This document shows, piece by piece, positions 17,098 through 25,211 of a stretch of 51,739 nt of DNA. The stretch covers positions 1 through 51,739 of the forward strand of contig NZ_BONC01000057.1 in the NCBI RefSeq assembly GCF_016862515.1, given 5' to 3'. The notes below the pieces were generated by a model, which was not told the DNA's origin, searched no databases, and saw nothing but the letters and a program-made list of their open reading frames with translations. The position numbers were made by a program, and so were the translations under genes. The stretch's first letter is position 1, and every line of letters starts with the position of its first letter. Source of the stretch: Asanoa iriomotensis. Lineage in GTDB: Bacteria > Actinomycetota > Actinomycetes > Mycobacteriales > Micromonosporaceae.

Positions 17098-17136
17098 GAC
17101 TTTCCGAATAGAGCGCCCGCACGGCGGGCGGGCGCG

Positions 17137-17172
17137 GGTCGCCGGCGAACTCCCTAGGGTTCGCCGGCGACC
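17137..17172. terminator. Bidirectional hairpin terminator
   Basis: A perfect 14-bp stem (GGTCGCCGGCGAAC and complement) with an 8-nt loop lies between the converging 16600 and 17183 genes. Confidence 0.85.
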
Positions 17173-17182
17173 TTCATTTGAC

Positions 17183-18043
17183 CTACAGCTCGCCCGCGAC
17201 TTTTTCGATGAAGGACGTTGAGTCGGTGGGGGAGAGGGCGATCGAGCTCAGCCATTTGAACTCGGAGTGGTAGGGGGCTGTCTCCATCGGACGTTCGATG
17301 AAGTTTTCCAGCAGCGCGCTCTCGAGGTAGACCACGTCGTCGTCGGCGTCGTCCGGGAACTGGAGGATGACGAACGAGCCCGCGGCGGTCATCGCCCCCG
17401 CGGAGAACGGGACCACCTGGATCGTGATCGTGGGGGAGGCGGCCAGGGCGACCAGGTGTTCGAGCTGTTCCCGGTGGACGTGGGCGCCGCCGATCGCGCG
17501 GCGGAGGACCGCCTCGTCGAGGATGATGTCGAACTCCGGGGGCTCGTCGCGGCCCAGGATCTCGGTCTTGCGGCGCATGCGGACGTCGACCCGGGTGTCG
17601 AGCTCGTCCGGGCGGATCTGGCCCGGGGTGCGGTTGGTGACCACCGCGCGCGCATAGTCCTTGGTCTGCGCCAGGCCCGGGATCACACTGGACTGGAAGC
17701 AGCGCATGGCCGACGCCTCGACCTCGAGGCCGATGTATTGGGCGTAGTGGGCCGGGATCGCGGCCCGGGAGTCCTGCCACCACGGCTTCTGCCGGGCGAC
17801 GCGGGCCAGCGCGATCAGCTCGTCGGCTTCCGGTGAACCGTCGATGCGGTAGAGGCTGAGCAGCGCGCGGACGTCATTGGTGGAGATGCTGACCCGGCCT
17901 GTTTCGATGCGGATCAGCTTGCTCAGCGACCAGTCCATCGCCTCGGCGACGAATTCCTGGGTCAGTTCGGCTTTTTCCCGGGCGGCCCTCAGCGCCGTGC
18001 GCAGTCGACGCCGGCTGGCGGTGGGCCCTTGGACCGTCGTCAC
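17183..18043 (-). CDS. XRE-family regulator with DUF5753 (Scr1-type)
   Basis: A 286-residue protein. Residues 12-65 are a helix-turn-helix (RTALRAAREKAELTQEFVAEAMDWSLSKLIRIE in part), and the rest is a DUF5753 domain with the usual PGLAQTKDYARAV, EFDIILDEAVLRRAIGG and VQVVPFSAGAM blocks. Such proteins pair with DUF397 proteins and act in development or antibiotic control in actinomycetes, sometimes likened to toxin-antitoxin modules. A DUF397 gene lies 179 bp upstream on the same strand but is separated by a strong hairpin, so the two are probably separate transcripts. A TACTCT box at about 18124-18129 is a candidate -10. Confidence 0.85.
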   Translation of the reverse strand: MTTVQGPTASRRRLRTALRAAREKAELTQEFVAEAMDWSLSKLIRIETGRVSISTNDVRALLSLYRIDGSPEADELIALARVARQKPWWQDSRAAIPAHYAQYIGLEVEASAMRCFQSSVIPGLAQTKDYARAVVTNRTPGQIRPDELDTRVDVRMRRKTEILGRDEPPEFDIILDEAVLRRAIGGAHVHREQLEHLVALAASPTITIQVVPFSAGAMTAAGSFVILQFPDDADDDVVYLESALLENFIERPMETAPYHSEFKWLSSIALSPTDSTSFIEKVAGEL

Positions 18044-18172
18044 GCCCGCCTCCGGTCGGGGGGAGATGTCGTCTCAGGCTGGCCAAGTGGCACGTTGCGA
18101 TTTGCCAGGTTGCACCTTGCCCAAGAGTACACCCGTCGATGGGCCCCAACCATCTATCCAGCGCTATATGTG

Positions 18173-18203
18173 CGGCACGCCGGCCTGGTCGGCCGGCGTG
18201 CCG
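18173..18203 (-). terminator. Strong hairpin after the DUF397 gene
   Basis: A perfect 13-bp stem (CGGCACGCCGGCC and complement) with a 5-nt loop begins 20 bases after the DUF397 stop. There is no T-run, but the stem is very GC-rich. It separates this gene from the XRE gene downstream. Confidence 0.7.
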
Positions 18204-18222
18204 AAATGGACTGTCGCGATGT

Positions 18223-18426
18223 TCAGCGGGGCAGGTCGAACTCTCCGGCCGCCACGCCGGCGATGAAGCCGCGCCAGTTGGCGGCGTCGAAGAACAGCCG
18301 GGTGTCGGGTGCGGTGGAGTTGCGCAGGATCGCACCGTCACCGACCGTAGCGACTTCGGCGCAGTTCACCGCTTCGCAGCGTGAGCTACGGCGGAAAACG
18401 GGCATGGTTGTCTTGCTGTCGGACAT
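18223..18426 (-). CDS. DUF397 protein
   Basis: A 67-residue protein. VFRRSSRCEAVNCAEVA, then GAILRNSTAPDTRLFF and FIAGVAAGEFDL follow the DUF397 pattern (W/F-R-x-S-S, C-V-E-V, R-x-S-K, W-x-x-F, G-E-F-D). These small proteins are partners of XRE-DUF5753 regulators. The ATG at 18426 has GGAG seven bases upstream. The XRE-DUF5753 gene at 17183 lies downstream on the same strand. Confidence 0.85.
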   Translation of the reverse strand: MSDSKTTMPVFRRSSRCEAVNCAEVATVGDGAILRNSTAPDTRLFFDAANWRGFIAGVAAGEFDLPR

Positions 18427-18684
18427 TCGGATCTCCGCAGGCTCGGGGCTTGATTAAGGCACCAAAAGAGCGCGGCCTTTTGAACGCCACGTAGGGCCGC
18501 GCCAGCATTGGAACTTAGCGGCCGAACGTCCACAATGGAAGCCGAATCGCCCGGTCGGGAACCAAGTGTTAACCCCATTGATAAACAAGATCACCAAGAG
18601 ATGAAAGGTGAATCACCGTGAGTGATCGCGCTCATGGCACGGTCACTCTTCGCAAACATCGCCGGGCTATGCGAGATTGCATTG
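18427..18684. other. Intergenic region with hairpins
   Basis: This is an AT-richer stretch between two divergent DUF397 genes. It has an 11-bp dyad GGTGA-A-TCACC (18607-18617) and directly after it a 9-bp hairpin, GAGTGATCG paired with CGGTCACTC (18620-18649, one G-T pair). The dyad may be an operator for the XRE regulators. No other gene is supported. Confidence 0.4.
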
Positions 18685-18864
18685 ATGGAAATGACTCTCG
18701 ACTGGCGTCGCAGCAGTCACTGCGAATCAAACCAGTGTGTCGACGTCGCGGTTACGGCCGACGGCGTGCTCGTTCGGGGGAATCAGCGCGGCCCGGTGTT
18801 GCACTTTCCCCCGGAAGCATGGCGGGCCCTCTGCGTCGCCCTGAAGGCGGACGCTACGAGGTGA
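18685..18864 (+). CDS. DUF397 protein, orphan
   Basis: Starting at the ATG at 18685 the product has 59 residues: MEMTLDWRRSSHCESNQCVD, then VRGNQRGPVLHFPPEAWRALCVAL, a shortened but recognisable DUF397 pattern. Longer in-frame starts (18622) add residues unlike the family. No strong ribosome-binding site is visible. There is no XRE partner on this strand; the nearest is the 17183 gene on the other strand. Its last 11 bp overlap the convergent DUF3817 gene. Confidence 0.65.
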   Translation: MEMTLDWRRSSHCESNQCVDVAVTADGVLVRGNQRGPVLHFPPEAWRALCVALKADATR

Positions 18865-19186
18865 CGGCCACCGGCTCGTCGCTGGTCTCCGCCGCGGCCC
18901 GAGCCCAGCCGACGACCTTGCGCTCCGCATAGAACGAGATGAACGGGATCGTGCCCGCCAGCATGACCAGCAGCATGCGCCCGAGCGGCCACCGTGCCCG
19001 CCGGCCCAGGTCGAAGACCGCGACCAGGTAGACCATGTAGAGGAAGCCGTGCGCCGGCCCGACGGTCTCGACGATCGTCGGGTTGTCGCCGAGGTACTTC
19101 AGCGGCATGCCGATCGCCACGAGGACGATCAGCACGACGCCGACCACGTACGCGATGATCCGGTAGCGGGTGAGGGCTGCGCGCAT
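18854..19186 (-). CDS. DUF3817 membrane protein
   Basis: A 110-residue protein with three hydrophobic helices. RYRIIAYVVGVVLIVLV, GPAHGFLYMVYLVAVFDL and GRMLLVMLAGTIPFISFYAERKV match the DUF3817 pattern, common in actinobacteria and of unknown function. GGAAGGA precedes the ATG. It is the second gene after the 19208-19687 gene, 21 bp apart, so the two are likely an operon. Confidence 0.85.
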   Translation of the reverse strand: MRAALTRYRIIAYVVGVVLIVLVAIGMPLKYLGDNPTIVETVGPAHGFLYMVYLVAVFDLGRRARWPLGRMLLVMLAGTIPFISFYAERKVVGWARAAAETSDEPVAVTS

Positions 19187-19207
19187 GGTGCGGGGGATCC
19201 TTCCTGA

Positions 19208-19687
19208 TCAAGCAGGACCGCGGCGGCGGCCCGGGTACTGGGACGCCTTGGCGCCCGGGTTGGCGTTGAGCCAGGCGAGATAGTCGTTGTATTCGTCGAG
19301 CGTCGGGTCGGGCGCGGGTGTGGCGGTGGCCACGGCGGCGCGGCGCGGCACGAGCACGGGGCGCCGGAAGCCGGAACCCATCTTGGGCGCCTTCGTGCCG
19401 AGCACGGGCGGCCGGACCGGGGTCGGCGCCGGTTCCGGAGCGGCGGCTGCGGCGGCCGCAGCGGCCCCGGCGGCTTCGGCCGGGCGGAGCGCCTCTTTGA
19501 TCTCGCGGTACCAGATGAAAACCACGAACCCCGCGAAAACCGGCCATTCGATCGCGTACGCCCAGCTCAGCGTGTTGCCCGCCGACGCCCGGGAGATCTG
19601 CCACCAGCCCAGCGCGAGGAAACCGCCGATCAGGGCGATCGCGAGCACATGCTTCGCGATCATCGGTGGGGTGACCAGACGCCTCAT
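19208..19687 (-). CDS. Two-helix membrane protein with an Ala/Pro-rich tail
   Basis: A 159-residue protein. Two hydrophobic helices (VLAIALIGGFLALGWWQISRA and AIEWPVFAGFVVFIWY) flank a short outside loop. The rest is a cytoplasmic, low-complexity tail with alanine runs and P-x-P repeats. The N-terminal half resembles a conserved actinobacterial membrane protein that commonly sits next to a DUF3817 gene, as here. Function is unknown. TACCCT 8 bases before the ATG suggests a leaderless start. Confidence 0.65.
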   Translation of the reverse strand: MRRLVTPPMIAKHVLAIALIGGFLALGWWQISRASAGNTLSWAYAIEWPVFAGFVVFIWYREIKEALRPAEAAGAAAAAAAAAPEPAPTPVRPPVLGTKAPKMGSGFRRPVLVPRRAAVATATPAPDPTLDEYNDYLAWLNANPGAKASQYPGRRRGPA

Positions 19688-19786
19688 GTCGAACGAGGGT
19701 ACCGGCGTCCGCTGAGCACTCCGACAGCGCGTCGTAGTCGGGGCGAATCTTGGTTACCCAGCGCCGGAAATGGGCAGTATCGAACC

Positions 19787-20068
19787 ATGACCGAATCTTC
19801 TGGGCGCCGCGAGGCGACCGAGTCCGTCGACGTGACGGTGTCGGTCGTCGGCGAGGACGTCGGTGTCGACCCGAGCGAACTCTCCGACGACGACGTGATC
19901 CGCGAGCTGCACAGCTTGCACCGGACCCGGCTCGACACGCTCCGGCACGGTTCGGACCCGGCGCTCGCGAACCACCTGCGGCGCACGGCCGAGCTGGAGA
20001 CCGAGTACCTGGCCCGGCACCCGGGCCGCGAGGTCGACCCGCACCGGCTGCGGGACGGGGTCGCCTGA
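19787..20068 (+). CDS. Small conserved actinobacterial protein, DUF6158-like
   Basis: A 93-residue acidic protein. The C-terminal half, LSDDDVIRELHSLHRTRLDTL followed by HLRRTAELETEYLARHPGRE, is a helical pattern (H-x-x-R-x-D-T-L, E-L-E-x-E-Y-L-x-R-x-P) seen in short actinobacterial proteins I associate with DUF6158. No catalytic motif is visible. It lies two bases before another small acidic gene, so the two are probably co-transcribed. Confidence 0.6.
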   Translation: MTESSGRREATESVDVTVSVVGEDVGVDPSELSDDDVIRELHSLHRTRLDTLRHGSDPALANHLRRTAELETEYLARHPGREVDPHRLRDGVA

Positions 20069-20070
20069 TC

Positions 20071-20265
20071 ATGAGCGCACGGGAGCCGCTCGGCCGGGCG
20101 CCCGGCGACACGGACCCGGCCGACACCGGCGAGGCCGACGACTTCGCCACCGAGCACGAGGACACCGCCGTCGACCCGTCGATCATCGAGGGCCGGGCGC
20201 GCGGCGAGCCGGAGAGCCCGCGCGGCTGGGCCGGCCTGGAAGCGCACGATCACTCGGGAAACTAA
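20071..20265 (+). CDS. Small acidic protein, unknown
   Basis: A 64-residue, acidic, likely disordered protein (many Asp, Glu, Gly, Pro). Its ATG follows the stop of the DUF6158-like gene by two bases. No domain is recognised. The coding call rests on the tight spacing and on codon usage like that of its neighbours. Confidence 0.5.
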   Translation: MSAREPLGRAPGDTDPADTGEADDFATEHEDTAVDPSIIEGRARGEPESPRGWAGLEAHDHSGN

Positions 20266-20322
20266 CAAAATGCTGGCCCGCTCCATCCCTCCAGCGAGCC
20301 TGGAACGGAGAGGAGCCGCCGC

Positions 20323-21525
20323 ATGTCCGCCGCCGAGGTCCGTCCCTTCACCGTCACGATCCCAGCACGCGATCTCGAGGACCTGCGCGACCGGATCGAC
20401 AACGCCCGGTGGCCCGAGCGGGAGACCGTACCCGACCTGACCCAGGGGGTACAGCTCGAGACCATGCAGGAGCTGGCGCGGTACTGGGCCTCGGACTACG
20501 ACCTGCGGCGGGTCGAGGCGCGGCTCAACGAGCTGCCCCAGTTCATGACCGAGATCGACGGCCTGGACATCCACTTCATCCACGTGCGGTCCCGGCACGA
20601 GGACGCGATGCCGCTGATCCTCACCCACGGCTGGCCCGGCTCGGTCGTCGAGTTCCTCCAGACCATCGACCTGCTCACGGACCCCGAGACGCACGGCGCG
20701 AGCGCCTCGGACGCCTTCCACGTGGTGGTGCCGTCCCTTCCCGGGTACGGGTTCTCCGGGCGCCCCGAGAGCACCGGCTGGGGACCCGACCACATCGCCC
20801 GGGCCTGGGTGACGCTGATGAACCGCATCGGCTACCAGCGGTTCGCGGCGCAGGGCGGGGACTGGGGCGCGATCATCACGGACCTCATGGGTGCCCAGGC
20901 GCCCGACGGGCTGATCGGCGTGCACACCAACATGCCCGGCACGGTGCCGCCGGACGTCTTCAGGGTGCTGACGCAGAACGTGCTCGGCTCGGGCGAGCCC
21001 AAGCCGACCGACCTCACCGACGACGAGAGCCGGGCCTACGACCAGCTCAGCTTCCTTTACACCAAGGGCATCGGGTACGCGCTGGAGATGGCGCTGCACC
21101 CGCAGACGCTGTACGGGCTCGCCGACTCGCCGGTCGCGCTCGCGGCCTGGATGATCGACCACGACCAGCGCAGCTACGAAGACATCTCGGCGGCGTTCGT
21201 GCAGAAGGAGCCCGTCGGCATGCTCAGCCGGGACGAGGTCCTCGACAACGTGACGCTGGCGTGGCTGACCAACACGGGCATCTCGTCGGCCCGCCTCTAC
21301 TGGGAGAGCCCGGTCGGCTTCTTCGACGTCAAGGGCGTGCTGACGCCGGCCGCGGTCAGCGTGTTCCCGCACGAGCTGTACCAGGCGCCGAGATCGTGGA
21401 CCGAGCGCGCGTACCCGAACCTCGTCTATTTCAACGAGGTCGACGCCGGCAACCACTTCGCGGCCTGGCAGGAGCCCGAGCTGTTCGCCGCCGAGGTCCG
21501 CAACGGCCTGCGGCCAGTCCGCTAG
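20323..21525 (+). CDS. Epoxide hydrolase (EHN domain plus alpha/beta hydrolase)
   Basis: A 400-residue protein with an N-terminal epoxide-hydrolase domain (PFTVTIPARDLEDLRDRIDNARWPE) and an alpha/beta-hydrolase core. LTHGWPGSVVEFL is the oxyanion-hole HGWPG motif, GGDWGA near residue 188 holds the nucleophilic Asp, and NHFAAWQEPELFA near the end holds the catalytic His. It would open an epoxide to a diol through a covalent ester. GAGGAG precedes the ATG. Substrates of the family range from lipid epoxides to xenobiotics, and none is indicated here. Confidence 0.9.
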   Translation: MSAAEVRPFTVTIPARDLEDLRDRIDNARWPERETVPDLTQGVQLETMQELARYWASDYDLRRVEARLNELPQFMTEIDGLDIHFIHVRSRHEDAMPLILTHGWPGSVVEFLQTIDLLTDPETHGASASDAFHVVVPSLPGYGFSGRPESTGWGPDHIARAWVTLMNRIGYQRFAAQGGDWGAIITDLMGAQAPDGLIGVHTNMPGTVPPDVFRVLTQNVLGSGEPKPTDLTDDESRAYDQLSFLYTKGIGYALEMALHPQTLYGLADSPVALAAWMIDHDQRSYEDISAAFVQKEPVGMLSRDEVLDNVTLAWLTNTGISSARLYWESPVGFFDVKGVLTPAAVSVFPHELYQAPRSWTERAYPNLVYFNEVDAGNHFAAWQEPELFAAEVRNGLRPVR

Positions 21526-21573
21526 AGGCGCCTGGACCTTCGGTCGGCGCAAAACCCGAGAAGGGGGTGTGCG

Positions 21574-22515
21574 ATGACCGCCATGCCGACGCTGACCGGC
21601 GCGACCGAGTGGATCAACTCCGAGCCGCTGGGTCCAGGTGAGCTCGCCGGCCGCGCGGTGCTCGTCGACTTCTGGACGCTGACGTGCATCAACTGGCTGC
21701 GCACCGAGCCCTACGTCCGGGCCTGGGACCGCGCCTACCGCGACGACGGGCTGGTCGTCGTCGGCGTGCACACGCCCGAGTTCACCTTCGAGCGCGAAAC
21801 CGATCTCGTCCGGCACGCGATCGAGGAGCGCGAGATCGAGTACGCGGTCGCGGTGGACAACGACTACGAGGTCTGGACGGCCTTCGACAACCATTTCTGG
21901 CCGGCGCTGTACCTGGTCGACGGGGACGGCGTGGTCCGCGACCACCAGTTCGGCGAGGGCCGCTACGCCGAGTCGGAGCGGTCGGTCCAGCGGCTGCTCG
22001 GCCTCGACCGGGAGCTGGTCACGGGCGCGGTCGAGGGTGGTGGCGTGGAGGCGGAGGCCGACTGGGAGACGCTGCGGACACCCGAGAGCTATCTCGGGTA
22101 CGGGCGGGGTGGCGGCTTCGCGTCCGCGGGGCCGGCGCTCGACGAGCGGCGGGACTACGCGTTCCCGGGCTACCTGCCGCAGGACCGGTGGGCGCTGGAC
22201 GGCGAGTGGACGATCGAGCGGGAGAAGGTCCGGCTGGACGGTGAGGGCGGCAGCATCGCGTTCCGGTTCCAGGCGCGGGACGCCCACCTCGTGCTGGCCA
22301 ACCCGACCGGGCGACCGATCCCGTTCCAGGTGTTCCTCGACGGCGCCAAGCCCGGGGCGGCGCACGGGGTCGACGTGGACGCCGAGGGTGTCGGGGTGCT
22401 CCGGGAGGGCCGGCTCTACCAGCTCATCCGCCAGCCGGGCCCGGTCGCCGAACGCATCCTGGAGATCACGTTCAACGAACCGGGCGCGGAAGGTTACGCC
22501 TTCACCTTCGGTTAA
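21574..22515 (+). CDS. Thioredoxin-fold protein, DipZ-type, lacking the second active-site Cys
   Basis: A 313-residue cytoplasmic protein. Residues 1-150 are a thioredoxin-like fold (LVDFWTLTCINWLRTEPYVRAW, then VVGVHTPEFTFE), and residues 160-313 are a beta-rich C-terminal domain as in DipZ/CcdA-linked redoxins. Family members normally read FWTYTCINC; here the resolving Cys is Trp (CINW), so only one active-site Cys remains. It could be a one-Cys reductase or a binding protein. AAGGGGG precedes the ATG seven bases away. It has no membrane segment or signal peptide. Confidence 0.75.
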   Translation: MTAMPTLTGATEWINSEPLGPGELAGRAVLVDFWTLTCINWLRTEPYVRAWDRAYRDDGLVVVGVHTPEFTFERETDLVRHAIEEREIEYAVAVDNDYEVWTAFDNHFWPALYLVDGDGVVRDHQFGEGRYAESERSVQRLLGLDRELVTGAVEGGGVEAEADWETLRTPESYLGYGRGGGFASAGPALDERRDYAFPGYLPQDRWALDGEWTIEREKVRLDGEGGSIAFRFQARDAHLVLANPTGRPIPFQVFLDGAKPGAAHGVDVDAEGVGVLREGRLYQLIRQPGPVAERILEITFNEPGAEGYAFTFG

Positions 22516-22517
22516 GG

Positions 22518-22563
22518 AACGGTCCGTTGTTAACGCTTTCCGCATAGGAACGGTCCGTTCCTA
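22518..22563. promoter_or_regulatory. Two TetR-like operator dyads between convergent genes
   Basis: AACGGTCCGTT (22518-22528) and TAGGAACGGTCCGTTCCTA (22545-22563) share one core, with centres 31 bp apart, about three helical turns. The second is a 19-bp dyad imperfect only at its centre. This looks like a TetR-family operator, yet it lies downstream of both flanking genes and no TetR gene is in the window. Confidence 0.55.
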
Positions 22564-22605
22564 ACTCTCGGCGGGCCGGGCGGCTTCGCGTCGGGCGAGG
22601 GCGCG

Positions 22606-25062
22606 TCAGTTGGCGTCGAAGAGTTGGCCGATGATGGTGTCGGGCGGGCGGGCGTCGTTGTTGGGGCCGGGGCCGCCGGTCCGGCCGTTCGGGTTGTCGG
22701 TCGGGTTCGCCGGGGGCGGCGAGCCGCCGCTGATCTTCAGCGTGACGATCGCGCCCTCGGCGCTGCGGCCGTTGGGGTCGCTGTAGGCGACCGAACCCGC
22801 CGGGCAGTTCGACGGCACCGGGGCGTTGTCGACCTTGACGTTGAAGCCGGCCTCCTGGAGGCGGGTCCGCGCGGTGTCGACCGACGCGCACGACACGTCC
22901 GGGATCGACTTCTGGTTGCCGTACGCGGTCTTCTGGGACGGCGCCGGGAAGTCGACCTTCGGCTTGCCCTTCATCGCGTCCGCCAGCGTCTCGTACACCG
23001 CCGGGTTGATCTTGTTGTGGTCCATGTTCTCGGGCGTTTCCGGGAAGTCGGGGTCCGCCATGATGCCGGCGACCGCCAGCGTCGTCGTGGTGACCACCAG
23101 CGAGGCGGTGCGGTCGCTGTCGGTGGTGCCCGTCTTGCCGGCGACCGGGTGGTCGACCACGTCGTGCACGCCGCCCGCGGTCGAGCCCCGGCACTTGCCG
23201 AACGCCGACTGGTCGCCGACCGGGCACCGGGCGATGTCGATCGCGCCGCGCGCCACCTCGACGGGCACGGCCTGGTCGCAGTGCGGCGCCCCGGCGTCGA
23301 TCTTGGCGCCTTCGGGGTCGACGATCTGCTCCACCGGCGTCGGCTCGCAGTGCTTGCCGTCGGCGGCCAGCGTCGCGTACGCGTTGGCCAGGTCGAGCGG
23401 CGTGGTCGCCGAGACGCCCAGCGTGAACGAGCCCCAGGTGTCGGCCTGCTCCTTGTTGGCGGCGTGCGCCGCCTCGGTCGGCTCCAGGAAGCGGATGCCG
23501 AGCGCCTTGGCTGCCTGGATCGTGTTGTAGGCGCCGGCCTGCTCCTCGAGCGGCACGAAGTACGTGTTGACCGAGCGCCCGAAAGCGCTCCACATGTCGT
23601 GCCGGCCGGCCATGCCCGGGTTGTCGTTGGTCGGGCAGTAGCGCGGGATGTCGGAGCAGCTACCCGGCTCGCCCTGCGGCGCGTAGTAGCCCGACCGGTA
23701 GACCTGCGGCGCGTTCATCTCCGTGGCCATCGGCATGCCCTTCTGCAACGCCGCCACGGCCGCGAAGATCTTGAAGGTCGAGCCCGCCTGGTAGCCCCGG
23801 ACCCCGCCGCCACCGGTGATCAGCGGGTTGGTGGTGATCGGGTACGTGCCGCGCACCCCGCGGTCGGCTTCGTTCGGGTTGCTGTGCGGCTTGTTCTTCG
23901 GGTTGGCCGGGTTGTCGATGCCGAACGTCCGGTTGGTCGCCAGGGCCCGCACCTTGCCGCTGCCGGGCTCCACCGCGGCCACCATCAGCGCTTCCTTGTT
24001 GTTGACGCCGAGTTGGTCGGTCACGTTCTTCTGGGCGGCCTTCTGCACTACCGGGTCGAGCGAGGTGACCACCCGGTAGCCGCCGCCGCGCAGCCGCCGC
24101 TCCCGGTCGTAGGTGGTGCTGCCGAACGTCTCCTGCGCGAGCCACCAGCGCTGGAAGTAGTCGCAGAAGAAGCCGTAGTCGTTGGGCCGGGTCGCGGTGC
24201 AGCCGTTGCTCGGCGTCTTGCCGACGAACTTGAGCTGGACGGCCTTGGCCTCGGTCGCCTGCGCCGTGGTGATCGCGCCGGTCTTGACCATCTGGTCGAG
24301 CACCCAGTCGCGCCGCTCCAGGGTCTGCGCGCGCAGGCCCTCGTCCATCGGGTCGTAGTCGCTGGGCGCCCGGATCACGCCGGCCAGCAGTGCCGACTCC
24401 GACAGGCTGAGCTTGTCGGGCGTCTTGCCGAAGTAGTACATCGACGCCGCGTAGATGCCGTAGGTGCTGTGCCCGAACGGCGCCATGTTGAGGTAGCGCT
24501 CCAGCACCCCGTCCTTGCCCAGCTCCTTGTCCAGCGCGAGGGCCTGCCGGCTTTCCTTGATCTTGCGGCTCGTGCTCTTCTCGGTCGCCTCGACGACCTG
24601 CTGGGGGTCGGTGGCGGCATAGGTGGCCAGCATCCGGACCAGCTGCATGTCCAAGGTCGAGCCGCCCTGCTGCGCCCCGGTGGTCTTGTTGACCACCACG
24701 GCCCGGGCCAGGCCACGCACGTCGACGCCGTTGTGCTTGTAGAACGACTGGTCCTCGGCCGCGACCAGGGCCTGCGGCATGGTCGGCGCGATCGCCTGGA
24801 GCGTCACGTCCTTGCGGTTCTCGTCGAAGAACGTGGCCAGCTGGGTCCGGCCGTCGCGGGCGAAGACCTGGGTGGCCTGGGGTGCCTGCTTGACGGTGAA
24901 GCTCGCCGGCAGCTCGTCGAAGGAGACCGCGCCCGCCTTGGCGATCAACCCGGATGCCGCCGCCAGGGGGAAGGCCGCTGCCGCCACGATCACGCCGGAT
25001 AACACACCGACCGCGGCCAGTGTGGCCACGTTCCGAAACCGGCTGTTTTCGTGCGCGCGCAT
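22606..25062 (-). CDS. Bifunctional penicillin-binding protein with PASTA domain (PBP1A class)
   Basis: An 818-residue peptidoglycan synthase. One N-terminal membrane helix (about 10-40) is followed by a GT51 glycosyltransferase with catalytic Glu103 in EDQSFYKHNG and a variant second motif QGGSTLDMQLVR in place of GGSTITQQ. The transpeptidase domain has S428-T-F-K431, S497-V-N and KTG at 643-645. A PASTA domain lies at about 715-790 (IPDVSCASVDTARTRLQEAG), then a disordered Pro/Gly/Asn tail. It polymerises and cross-links peptidoglycan outside the membrane. Eight or more Cys in the extracellular part could form disulphides. Confidence 0.93.
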   Translation of the reverse strand: MRAHENSRFRNVATLAAVGVLSGVIVAAAAFPLAAASGLIAKAGAVSFDELPASFTVKQAPQATQVFARDGRTQLATFFDENRKDVTLQAIAPTMPQALVAAEDQSFYKHNGVDVRGLARAVVVNKTTGAQQGGSTLDMQLVRMLATYAATDPQQVVEATEKSTSRKIKESRQALALDKELGKDGVLERYLNMAPFGHSTYGIYAASMYYFGKTPDKLSLSESALLAGVIRAPSDYDPMDEGLRAQTLERRDWVLDQMVKTGAITTAQATEAKAVQLKFVGKTPSNGCTATRPNDYGFFCDYFQRWWLAQETFGSTTYDRERRLRGGGYRVVTSLDPVVQKAAQKNVTDQLGVNNKEALMVAAVEPGSGKVRALATNRTFGIDNPANPKNKPHSNPNEADRGVRGTYPITTNPLITGGGGVRGYQAGSTFKIFAAVAALQKGMPMATEMNAPQVYRSGYYAPQGEPGSCSDIPRYCPTNDNPGMAGRHDMWSAFGRSVNTYFVPLEEQAGAYNTIQAAKALGIRFLEPTEAAHAANKEQADTWGSFTLGVSATTPLDLANAYATLAADGKHCEPTPVEQIVDPEGAKIDAGAPHCDQAVPVEVARGAIDIARCPVGDQSAFGKCRGSTAGGVHDVVDHPVAGKTGTTDSDRTASLVVTTTTLAVAGIMADPDFPETPENMDHNKINPAVYETLADAMKGKPKVDFPAPSQKTAYGNQKSIPDVSCASVDTARTRLQEAGFNVKVDNAPVPSNCPAGSVAYSDPNGRSAEGAIVTLKISGGSPPPANPTDNPNGRTGGPGPNNDARPPDTIIGQLFDAN

Positions 25063-25211
25063 GGGACCCCCGGGCTGTTTGGCGTGTATTGGACCAGACG
25101 CGTCAATCGCCCTTCCGGTTGCGGGTCGGGATGCGTGAATCCCGTCACCACCGGCGCGACACGCGGCCTAGCCTCCATATGAAAGGGGCAAAAGCCGGAT
25201 ATGGAGCGGGG

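Noticed and set aside
18618-18932. A 104-codon open frame starting at GTG 18618
   Set aside because: It overlaps the DUF397 gene in another frame, and its product is Arg-rich with no recognisable pattern.
19684-22545. Reverse-strand open frame of 953 codons opposite the epoxide hydrolase and redoxin genes
   Set aside because: It is the mirror of high-GC coding sequence. It has no domain motifs, is rich in Arg, Val and Asp, and lies opposite two well-recognised genes.
22624-25002. Forward-strand open frame of 792 codons opposite the penicillin-binding protein gene
   Set aside because: Low-complexity Arg/Val/Gly sequence without motifs, fully opposite a gene with clear catalytic motifs.
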